Source: Amycolatopsis endophytica
GTDB taxonomy: Bacteria > Actinomycetota > Actinomycetes > Mycobacteriales > Pseudonocardiaceae
Assembly: GCF_013410405.1 (NCBI RefSeq)
Contig: NZ_JACCFK010000002.1
Span: 372,001 to 436,000, forward strand
Length of the DNA: 64,000 bases
Direction of reading: 5' to 3'
The notes beneath the pieces are model-generated. The model did not search any database. It was not told the origin of the DNA and was given only the letters and a program-made list of their open reading frames with translations. A program made the position numbers and the translations under genes. How positions within the stretch are numbered: position 1 is the first letter of the stretch; each line of letters begins with the position of its first letter. Shown here piece after piece: positions 7,782-15,330 of this stretch.

Positions 7782-8842
7782 GGGTCACCGTCCTGTCCGG
7801 GTTCCTCGGTGCGGGCAAGACGACGCTGCTCAACCACGTCCTGGGCAACACCGAGGGGATGCGGGTCGCGGTGATCGTCAACGACATGAGCGAGGTCAAC
7901 ATCGACGCCGCGCTCGTCCGCACCGAGGAACGCCTGGTGGAGATGACGAACGGCTGCATCTGCTGCACGCTGCGCGACGATCTCCTGGAGGAGGTCGGTC
8001 GGCTCGCCGACGAGGGCCGGTTCGACCACGTGCTGATCGAGTCCAGCGGCATCTCCGAGCCGATGCCGGTCGCCGCGACCTTCACGTTCCTGCCCCGTGC
8101 GCGCCTGGACACGATGGTCACGGTGGTGGACGCGGCGAACTTCACCCGCGAGCTGGACAGCGGCGACGACCTGGTCGCGCGGGCGCTCGACCAGTACGAG
8201 GGCGACGAGCGCACGGTCAGTGACCTGCTGATCGACCAGGTCGAGTTCGCCGACGTGCTGCTGCTGAACAAGACCGACCTCGTGGGCGAGGCCGGCCTGG
8301 CCCGGCTGGAGGCGGTGCTGCGGCGCCTGAACCCGGCGGCGGAGGTGGTCCGGACCAGCTTCGGGCGCGTGCCGGTGTCCGCGGTGGTCGGCACCGGCCG
8401 GTACGACCCGCAGCGCGCGAGCGAGGCGCCGGGATGGGTGGCCGAGCTCAACGGCGACCACGTGCCGGAAACCGATGAGTACGGCATCTCCAGCGTCGTG
8501 TTCCGCGCGGAACGGCCCTTCGACGCGGACCGGCTGTGGGAGTTCGTGGCGCACGACCTGGACTCCGGCCGGTTCGGGAAGGTGTTGCGCTCCAAGGGTT
8601 TCTTCGCGCTCGCCTCTCGTCCGGGTGTGGTGGGACTGTGGTCGCAGGCCGGCGCGGTGGCGCGGTTCGAGCCGCAGGGCGCCGGGCCCGCGCGGCAGGA
8701 ACTGGTGTTCATCGGCACCGAGCTGGACCACGGGGCGCTCACCGCGGCGCTGGAGGACTGTCTCAGCGTGGCGGAGGCGGCTCCGGCGGCGGATCCGTTC
8801 CCGGCGTGGGACCTTCACGCTCACGCGGGGCACGCGCACTGA
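7778..8842 (+). CDS. CobW/COG0523 GTPase, probable zinc chaperone
   Basis: A 354-residue GTPase with intact motifs: P-loop GFLGAGKTT (residues 8-16), CICC (60-63), NKTD (about residue 160), and a C-terminal CobW domain ending in a histidine-rich tail [11 protein letters not shown]0523 proteins of this kind deliver zinc to client proteins when zinc is scarce. The start is the GTG at 7778 that overlaps the rpmF stop, not upstream in-frame codons that would run into rpmF. Pairing of this intact GTPase with the P-loop-less Mrf homologue in one operon is notable. A 21-bp repeat pair separates it from the convergent permease gene. Confidence 0.94.
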   Translation: MRVTVLSGFLGAGKTTLLNHVLGNTEGMRVAVIVNDMSEVNIDAALVRTEERLVEMTNGCICCTLRDDLLEEVGRLADEGRFDHVLIESSGISEPMPVAATFTFLPRARLDTMVTVVDAANFTRELDSGDDLVARALDQYEGDERTVSDLLIDQVEFADVLLLNKTDLVGEAGLARLEAVLRRLNPAAEVVRTSFGRVPVSAVVGTGRYDPQRASEAPGWVAELNGDHVPETDEYGISSVVFRAERPFDADRLWEFVAHDLDSGRFGKVLRSKGFFALASRPGVVGLWSQAGAVARFEPQGAGPARQELVFIGTELDHGALTAALEDCLSVAEAAPAADPFPAWDLHAHAGHAH

Positions 8843-8851
8843 GCCACCCGC

Positions 8852-8893
8852 GCGCGAGTCCCACGCTCCCGTGCGCGAGTCCCGCGCTCGGTC
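8852..8893. repeat. Two 21-bp repeats of a second intergenic family
   Basis: Units at 8852-8872 and 8873-8893 both begin GCGCGAGTCCC and continue with (A/G)CGCTC. They fill the 49-base gap between the convergent cobW and permease genes, and the last two bases reach into the permease stop codon. A related three-unit set lies at 40348-40410, also at a convergent junction. Confidence 0.8.
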
Positions 8894-9923
8894 AGCGAGG
8901 AGGTGGGTCGGGCTCCGGTGCCGCGGTTGTGCCGCGCGCGCTGAGCCGTCCCTGGAGCTGGTCGAACGCGACCGCCAGCAGGATCAGCACCCCGATCGCG
9001 ATGCGCAGGTAGAAGGAATTGATCCCGAGCAGGTTGCCGCCGTTGTTCAGGGTGGAGGTGATCAGCGCACCGGCCGCCGCGCCGAGTGCGCTGCCCTTCG
9101 CCCCGAACAGGCTCGCCCCGCCGATCACACACGCCGCGATCGCGTCCAGTTCGTAGGTCTCGCCCATCGTCGGCACGCCCGCGTCGAGCCGGGAGGCCAG
9201 CAGGATCCCGCCGATCCCGGCCAGCAGCCCGGACAGCGCGTACACGGTGACCAGCACGCGCGGCACCGGCACCCCCGCCAGCCGCGCCGACTCCGCGTTC
9301 GACCCGGCCGCGTACACGTAGCGGCCGAACACCGTGCGGCGCAACAGGAAACCGGCCAGCAGGATCATCACGACCGTGATCAGGAACAGGTTCGGGATGC
9401 CCCAGACGGTGTCGTTCGCGATCGAGGCGAACCCGTCGGGCAGCGGCTGGATCGTGTTGGCGTTCGTGATCACCAGCACCAGCCCGCGGGCCGCGCCCAT
9501 CATGCCGAGCGTGACGATGAACGGCGGCAGCTTCGCATACGCCACCAGCACCCCGTTGACCACGCCGACGACCGCACCGGCCGCGGCCGCGCACAGCACC
9601 GCGAGCGGGATCGGGAACCCGGCCACCAGCAGCTGCGCCGCCACCGCCCCGGACAACCCGACCACGGAGCCGACGGACAGGTCGATGCCCTTGGTGAGGA
9701 TCACCAGCAGCTCGCCGATCGCGATGATCCCGAACACCGCCCACTGCCGCGACAGGTTCGCCAGGTTGCCGCTGGTCAGAAAGCTGTCCGTGGCCAGCGC
9801 CAGCGCGCCGAACAGGATCACCAGGACGACCAGGCCGCCGCCCTCGCGCCCGACCGCCTCGCGCCAGCCGACGATCCGCGGCGGCGGCTCGCCGAGGTCG
9901 CGTTCACGAACGACCAGTGCCAT
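8892..9923 (-). CDS. ABC transporter permease, RbsC-like
   Basis: A 343-residue polytopic inner-membrane protein of the ribose/branched-chain permease family, with about nine hydrophobic segments and the family pattern GIDLSVGSVVGLSGAVAA (near residue 75) and GGASLFGAKGSALGA (near 265). It would form the channel for the ATPase and binding protein encoded upstream. Its start overlaps the ATPase gene by 20 bases. The substrate is not predictable from the permease. Confidence 0.92.
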   Translation of the reverse strand: MALVVRERDLGEPPPRIVGWREAVGREGGGLVVLVILFGALALATDSFLTSGNLANLSRQWAVFGIIAIGELLVILTKGIDLSVGSVVGLSGAVAAQLLVAGFPIPLAVLCAAAAGAVVGVVNGVLVAYAKLPPFIVTLGMMGAARGLVLVITNANTIQPLPDGFASIANDTVWGIPNLFLITVVMILLAGFLLRRTVFGRYVYAAGSNAESARLAGVPVPRVLVTVYALSGLLAGIGGILLASRLDAGVPTMGETYELDAIAACVIGGASLFGAKGSALGAAAGALITSTLNNGGNLLGINSFYLRIAIGVLILLAVAFDQLQGRLSARGTTAAPEPDPPPR

Positions 9924-11421
9924 CCGACCTCCCTGTGCTCGCGAGCGTCAGCAAGCTCTCCTCGGTCGCCTCGGCGGCAGGCACGTCCCCGACCACCGCT
10001 CCCCGCCGCAGGACGACGATCCGGTCGACCAGGCCGAGCAGTTCCGGCAGGTACGACGACACCACGACGATCGCGAACCCACGGGAGGCCAGGTCACCGA
10101 TCAGCGTGTACAGCTCGGCCTTCGCGCCCACGTCGACGCCCTTGGTCGGCTCGTCGAACAGCAGCACCCGCACGTCGGTGACCAGCCACCGCGCCAGCAG
10201 CACCTTCTGCTGGTTGCCACCGGACAATGTGGACACCGGCTGGTCGTAGGAACCGGCCCGCAACCGCAGCCCGTCGAGCACCTCGTCGACCCGTTCGGAC
10301 TCGCGGCGCCGCGACAGCAGTCCGCGGGAGGCGATCGCGGGCAGGCTCGCCACCGACACGTTCTCCCGGACCGACAGCTCGGGCAGGAGCCCCAGTTCCT
10401 TGCGGTCCTCCGACAGCAGGCCGATGCCGGACCGCACCGCCTCGCGCGGGCGGCCCGAGGGCACCCGTTTGCCGTCCACCTCGACCGTGCCCGACACCGG
10501 CGGATCGGCACCGAAGATGGCGCGCAGCAGCTCGCTGCGGCCCGCGCCGAGCAGCCCCGCGACACCGACGATCTCGCCCGCGCGCACGTCCAGGTCCACG
10601 GTGTGCGCGCTGCCCCGTGGCCGCAGCCCGCGCACCCGCAGCAACGGCGCGGTCCGCTCGGACCGTCCCGCGGCCGCGGGATACAGCTCCTCGACGTCCC
10701 GGCCGACCATGGCCGCGATCAGGCTGTCCTCGGTGAACTCGCGCAGCGCGCCCGCCCGCGTCACCGTGCCGTCGCGCAGCACCGTGACGCGGTCGCCGAT
10801 CTCGAACATCTCCTCCAGCCGGTGGCTGACGTAGAGCACGGCGACGCCCTCCTCGCGCAGCGCGGTGATGCGGCGCAGCAGGGCCTTCGCCTCCGCTCCC
10901 GACAGCGCGGTCGTCGGCTCGTCGAAGATCACCACGCGCGGATCGTCGCCGAGCACGCGCGCGATCTCGACCAGCTGACGGGTGGCGGCGGACAGTTCCG
11001 CCACCGGCGTCAGCGGGTTCAGGTCGAGGCCGACCCGCTCCAGCTTGCGGGCCGCCTCGGTCCGCATCCGGCGCCGGTCGACCACTCCCGCGCGGGCGGG
11101 CAGGCCACCGATGAGCAGGTTCTCCGCGACGGAGAGGTCCGGCAGCAGGCTCAGTTCCTGGTACACCGCGCCGATCCCGGCAGCACGCGCGGCGGCCGGG
11201 CCGACCGCCATGGGCATCGGCCGTCCGTCCACCCGGTACTCCCCCGCGTCCCGGCGGAGCGCGCCGGTGAGCACCCGGATCAGCGTCGACTTCCCGGCGC
11301 CGTTCTCCCCGGCCAGGCAGTGCACCTCACCGGCGTGCAGGTCGAGCGAGACGTCGTGCAGCGCCACCGTGCCACCGAAGGTCTTGCGCAGCCCGGACAG
11401 ACGGATCCGTGGCGTGGTCAC
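9904..11421 (-). CDS. Sugar-type ABC transporter ATPase with two nucleotide-binding domains, RbsA-like
   Basis: A 505-residue tandem ATPase. The first domain has GENGAGKST near residue 38 and a normal signature region; the second, near residue 290, has the degenerate GLLGAGRSE typical of RbsA-family second domains, then LSGGNQQKVLLARWL near 398. It energises the RbsC-like permease. A GTG start overlaps the stop of the binding-protein gene by four bases (GTGA). Confidence 0.94.
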   Translation of the reverse strand: MTTPRIRLSGLRKTFGGTVALHDVSLDLHAGEVHCLAGENGAGKSTLIRVLTGALRRDAGEYRVDGRPMPMAVGPAAARAAGIGAVYQELSLLPDLSVAENLLIGGLPARAGVVDRRRMRTEAARKLERVGLDLNPLTPVAELSAATRQLVEIARVLGDDPRVVIFDEPTTALSGAEAKALLRRITALREEGVAVLYVSHRLEEMFEIGDRVTVLRDGTVTRAGALREFTEDSLIAAMVGRDVEELYPAAAGRSERTAPLLRVRGLRPRGSAHTVDLDVRAGEIVGVAGLLGAGRSELLRAIFGADPPVSGTVEVDGKRVPSGRPREAVRSGIGLLSEDRKELGLLPELSVRENVSVASLPAIASRGLLSRRRESERVDEVLDGLRLRAGSYDQPVSTLSGGNQQKVLLARWLVTDVRVLLFDEPTKGVDVGAKAELYTLIGDLASRGFAIVVVSSYLPELLGLVDRIVVLRRGAVVGDVPAAEATEESLLTLASTGRSDGTGRS

Positions 11422-12455
11422 CGGCTCGCCTGGGCAGTCGGCGGGTTGAGCAGATCGCGGACCTCCGGCGAGTTCATGTTGCCCTGGTCGGCGATCACCG
11501 CGCCCGGGTCGAGCGAGCGCGGCAGCTTCGCGCCGGTCGACGCCGCGATCGCCTCGACCACGCCCTGGTAGCCGAAAAAGTACGGGTTCTGCACCACGAG
11601 CGCGTCGATCGACCCGTCGGCCAGTGCCGCGTTCTCCTGCGGGTCGGAGTCGAACGCCACCACCGGCAGCGTGGCCGCGCGGCCGGTGTCCTTGACCGCG
11701 CGGGCCGCGCCGTTGCCGGACATGTTGTTCGCCGCGAACACGCCCGCCAGGTCGGGCACCGCGCCGAGCGCGTCGTTGACCTGGTTGGCCGCGGTGCTGA
11801 TGTCGTTGTTGTTGAACCGTTCTTCCCAGACGGTGATCTCCGGGCAGTTCCCGGCCAGTCCCTGCCGGAAGCCGCGCGCCCTGTCACCCAGCGCCTGCAC
11901 ACCGGCGACGGCGTTCTCCAGCAGCACCTGCCCGCTGGTGCGGCCCTGGGCGCGGATCAGCTCGCACAGCCGCTGCCCGGCCTGCTCACCGGCACGCAGG
12001 TTGTCGGTGCCGATGAACGCCTCGGTCTCGGTGGTGACGGTGCCGTCGACGGTGATCACCTTGATACCGGCCTGCCGCGCCCGCTCGATCACCTTGTCCA
12101 GGGCGCTCTCCGAGTTCGCCGCCAGCACGATCGCGTCCACGCCACGCGAGATCGAGTTCTCCACCAGCTGGACCTGCTCGTTGACGTCAGTCTCCGAGGT
12201 CGGCCCGAACCGGCCTACGTCGACCCCGAGGTCGGCGCCCGCCTGCTGGGCCCCGGCGAACATGCTCTGCCAGAAGGCGGAGTCGGTGGCCTTCACGATG
12301 ACATCGACGCGCAGCCCGGACGCCGCGCCGGGACCCGCCTGGCCGGTCGAGCCGCCGCCCCCGCTCGCCCGCCCGGCCACGAGGCCGATCACCAGGGCGA
12401 GCACCGCGGCCGCCACGAGCAACGGTGTCGAGAACAGCACCCGGTTCCGCGCCAT
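11418..12455 (-). CDS. Periplasmic-binding-protein-like sugar ABC transporter receptor, RbsB-like
   Basis: A 345-residue extracytoplasmic solute receptor of the RbsB/LacI type. An N-terminal hydrophobic segment follows MARNRVLF and acts as signal or membrane anchor; there is no lipobox cysteine in the usual place. The two Rossmann-like lobes are recognisable by the VIVKATDSAFWQSM and NMSGNGAARAVKD stretches. The ATG at 12455 follows the ribosome binding site GGGAGGCG. It is 77 bases downstream of the sphingosine-1-phosphate-lyase-like gene on the same strand, so it could be the fourth gene of that operon or the first gene of its own. Confidence 0.92.
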   Translation of the reverse strand: MARNRVLFSTPLLVAAAVLALVIGLVAGRASGGGGSTGQAGPGAASGLRVDVIVKATDSAFWQSMFAGAQQAGADLGVDVGRFGPTSETDVNEQVQLVENSISRGVDAIVLAANSESALDKVIERARQAGIKVITVDGTVTTETEAFIGTDNLRAGEQAGQRLCELIRAQGRTSGQVLLENAVAGVQALGDRARGFRQGLAGNCPEITVWEERFNNNDISTAANQVNDALGAVPDLAGVFAANNMSGNGAARAVKDTGRAATLPVVAFDSDPQENAALADGSIDALVVQNPYFFGYQGVVEAIAASTGAKLPRSLDPGAVIADQGNMNSPEVRDLLNPPTAQASR

Positions 12456-12532
12456 CGCCCACGCCTCCCAGTGCCTCGTCGCGCAGTGGCCCGCGGCGGA
12501 AGGTAGCACAGCGGAGCTGGGCAAGTAAACGA

Positions 12533-13954
12533 TTACTCGGAGCGGTAGAGCATTCCGAGGAACTCACGTAGCAGCCGTTCCCGCAACGCCGGGCTCGCGG
12601 CGCCCAGGAGCGCGTTGATCTCGGCCATGCGGTCCGGCAGCCGGGCACCCCCACCCATCCCGGCGGCGGTGAGCAGGCCCGCGAACTGTTCAGCGGTCAG
12701 GGTCTCCGGGTCGAGCGCGGCGACGAACGCGGCCACGTCCTCGTCCACCGTGACCGGACCGGCCGCGCGCGCGGCAGCGACCGAGGCCGCCAGGTCCGAG
12801 GCGAGCTCCGCCTCACTCCCCCGGTTCGCGGCCGTCACCGTGAGGTGCAGGTTCACCGGCGAGGACGCGTGGGCGAACTGCGGCTGCACGTACCAGCCGC
12901 GCACGCGCATCTCGTCGGCGACGGTGAACAGGTCGAAGCCCTCGTCCGTGGCGGTGAGGGCGAGCAGGGTCGAGTCCGGCTCCGCGAGCAGCCGCAGACC
13001 GTCGATCGCCTCGATGCCGTGCGCGAGTCCGGTGACGGCGGCGAGTGTCCGCCGTGCCAGTTCGAGATAGCCGTCGTCGCCGAGGTGCCGTACCACCGCC
13101 CAGGCTGCGGCGAGCGGACCACCGGAGCGGGTGGACTGGATCGTGCTGTTCAGCATCGTGTAGCCGGGCCAGTCGGCGCTGGCGAAATAGTGACCGCGCC
13201 GCAGGTCCGCGTTCGCGTGCAGCAGCACCGACACGCCTTTCGCGCAATAGGCGTATTTGTGCAGGTCGACCGAGATGCTGGTCACGCCCTCGACGCCGAA
13301 CCCGAAGTCGGGCACGGGACGGCCCAGACGGCGGAAGTAGGGCAGGATCCAGCCGCCGATGCACGCGTCGACGTGCATCCGGACCCCGCGCGCGGCGGCC
13401 GCGGCGGCGATCTCCGCGATGGGGTCGAGCACGCCGTGTGCGTAGGAGGGAGCGCCGGCGACCACGAGGACGGTGGTGTCGTCGATCGCGGCGGCCATCG
13501 CGCCGGGGTCGGCGCGGAAGGTTCCCGGGTCGGCCGGCACGACGACCGGGCGGACCCGGAACAGGTGCGCGGCCTTGTGGAACGCGGCGTGCGCGGTCGA
13601 GGGCAGGACCATGCTCGGCGCGGTCACGTCCGGCCGTCCCTCGCGCGCGGCGAGCACGGCGAGCAGGCACGATTCGGTGCCACCGGAAGTCACCGCGCCG
13701 ACCGTCTCCTCGGTGCCACCGAGGAGCCCCGCGGCCGTCGCGACGAGGTCGTTTTCCAGGCGCCGCAGGCTCGGGAACGCGGTCGGGTCGAGGCCGTTGG
13801 CGGAGGAGGCGAGCGCATGGGCCTGCGCCGCCAGGTCGTCCACACCGGACAGCCCGCTGTCGTAGACGTAGGCCAGGGTGCGGCCACCGTGCGTCGGCAG
13901 GTCACCGGCGCGCAGCTCGCGCAGCTGCTCCAGGACCTCGCGCGCGGGCCTCAA
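12533..13954 (-). CDS. PLP-dependent decarboxylase family lyase, sphingosine-1-phosphate-lyase-like
   Basis: A 473-residue fold-type-I PLP enzyme. TSGGTES (residues 89-95) and HAAFHKAAH (122-130) bind phosphate and stack the cofactor, HVDA (194-197) carries the aspartate that pairs with the pyridine nitrogen, and SVDLHK (228-233) supplies the Schiff-base lysine K233. The N-terminal pattern YVYDSGLSGVDDL and NGLDPTAFPSLRRLENDL resembles sphingosine-1-phosphate lyases more than amino-acid decarboxylases. The start is probably TTG at 13954, overlapping the transporter stop as TTGA; no ATG is in a suitable place. Alternative: an amino-acid decarboxylase of unknown specificity. Context with a ceramidase favours the lyase reading. 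Confidence 0.85.
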   Translation of the reverse strand: MRPAREVLEQLRELRAGDLPTHGGRTLAYVYDSGLSGVDDLAAQAHALASSANGLDPTAFPSLRRLENDLVATAAGLLGGTEETVGAVTSGGTESCLLAVLAAREGRPDVTAPSMVLPSTAHAAFHKAAHLFRVRPVVVPADPGTFRADPGAMAAAIDDTTVLVVAGAPSYAHGVLDPIAEIAAAAAARGVRMHVDACIGGWILPYFRRLGRPVPDFGFGVEGVTSISVDLHKYAYCAKGVSVLLHANADLRRGHYFASADWPGYTMLNSTIQSTRSGGPLAAAWAVVRHLGDDGYLELARRTLAAVTGLAHGIEAIDGLRLLAEPDSTLLALTATDEGFDLFTVADEMRVRGWYVQPQFAHASSPVNLHLTVTAANRGSEAELASDLAASVAAARAAGPVTVDEDVAAFVAALDPETLTAEQFAGLLTAAGMGGGARLPDRMAEINALLGAASPALRERLLREFLGMLYRSE

Positions 13955-15252
13955 CGGACTTCCAGCACCGAACGGCGCAGCAGCGGCAGGCCCGCCAGCA
14001 CGAGAATGCCGGGCAGCAGCGAGAAGCCGAGCAGGATCGCGGTCACCGCGCTGTCCGGCTGCGCCGCGTTGGCATCCACACTGGACACATAGCCGCCCGC
14101 GGAGAGCACGAGCCCGAACAGGCCCGGCCCCAGAGCCAGTCCCAGTGTCTCCGACGCCGTCCACACCCCGGCCGTGATGCCGGCGCGGGTGGCGCCGGTG
14201 CGCTCCTCCTCGGCGCTGATCAGATCGGGCAGGATCGCCAGCGGGAACACCTGGATACCGGCGTAGCCGACCCCGGCCAGCGCCACGAACACGAACGACA
14301 CCGCGGTCGGCAGCACCAACGCCGCGCACAGGCCGGCGCTGCCCGCACCGAAGGCGAGACAGGCGAACCGGAAACCCCACAGCTTGCCCCAGCGGGCGCC
14401 GATGCGCGGCCACAGCGGCATCGTCAGCAGCGCGGGCAGCACGAACCCGACGAACAGGAACGTCTGCAGGTCCGCGTCGCCGAACACGTGTCGCGACGCG
14501 TAGTTCACGCCAGCCAGGAGGGTGGCCAGGCCGAGTGACTGGACGAAGTAGACGCCCAGCAGCCAGCGGAACGGGCGCCACTGCCGCATCGTCGCCCACA
14601 GCTCGCGCCATCCCGGCGTCGGCGGCCGCAGGTTCCCGACGGGCGCGCCGCGCGTGCCCAGGTACACCGCGATCGTGCCGAGGATCATGATCACGCCCAT
14701 GGCGATGCCCATGACGCGGTAGCCGGTGACGCCACCGACCTGGTTGGTGATCTCGGGCGCGCCGCCACCGGCGACGAGGATCGCGATCGCGAGCAGGCCG
14801 ATGCGCCAGCTGGTGAGGCGGGTGCGCTCGTCGTAGCTGTCGGTCAGCTCCGCGGGCAGCGCGTTGTAGGGCACCTGGAAGAACGCGAACGCGGTGGCGC
14901 AGAGGAAGAACGCGAGCACCACATACCCCGCGTCCAGGGGTGTGCTGCCGAACCCGGGATGGGCGAAGATCGCCGCGAACAGCACCGCCACCCCGAGCCC
15001 GCCGAACAGCAGGAACGGTCGGCGGCTGCCGCGCCTGGCCAGGCTCGCGTCCGACAGCCGCCCGGCGACCGGGTTGAACACGACGTCCCATGCCTTGGGC
15101 ACGAGCACGATCGCACCCGCGACCGCGCCCGGCACCGCCATCGTGTCGGTGAGGTAGGGCAGCAGCAACAGGCCGGGCACCGTGCCGAACGCGCCGGTGA
15201 CGAACGACCCGGCGGAGTAGCCGAGCCTGGTCTTGGCCGGTAGGGCGACCAT
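13951..15252 (-). CDS. MFS transporter, GPH/MFS_2 family
   Basis: A 433-residue transporter with about 12 hydrophobic segments. The first helix region AKTRLGYSAGSFVTGAFG and the KAWDVVFNPVAGRLSD loop mark the glycoside-pentoside-hexuronide:cation symporter group (MFS_2). Eukaryotic relatives in this family include MFSD2A and MFSD2B, the latter a sphingosine-1-phosphate exporter; this is suggestive but not proof of substrate. The ATG at 15252 has GGAGG just upstream. The stop overlaps the start of the lyase-like gene, so both are co-translated. Confidence 0.9.
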   Translation of the reverse strand: MVALPAKTRLGYSAGSFVTGAFGTVPGLLLLPYLTDTMAVPGAVAGAIVLVPKAWDVVFNPVAGRLSDASLARRGSRRPFLLFGGLGVAVLFAAIFAHPGFGSTPLDAGYVVLAFFLCATAFAFFQVPYNALPAELTDSYDERTRLTSWRIGLLAIAILVAGGGAPEITNQVGGVTGYRVMGIAMGVIMILGTIAVYLGTRGAPVGNLRPPTPGWRELWATMRQWRPFRWLLGVYFVQSLGLATLLAGVNYASRHVFGDADLQTFLFVGFVLPALLTMPLWPRIGARWGKLWGFRFACLAFGAGSAGLCAALVLPTAVSFVFVALAGVGYAGIQVFPLAILPDLISAEEERTGATRAGITAGVWTASETLGLALGPGLFGLVLSAGGYVSSVDANAAQPDSAVTAILLGFSLLPGILVLAGLPLLRRSVLEVR

Positions 15253-15330
15253 GGTCCTCCGATCGACACCCGATGATCGCCCGCATCGTTGCACCGCTGC
15301 CGCCCCCGCGAGCCGCCGGGGCGCGAATCG

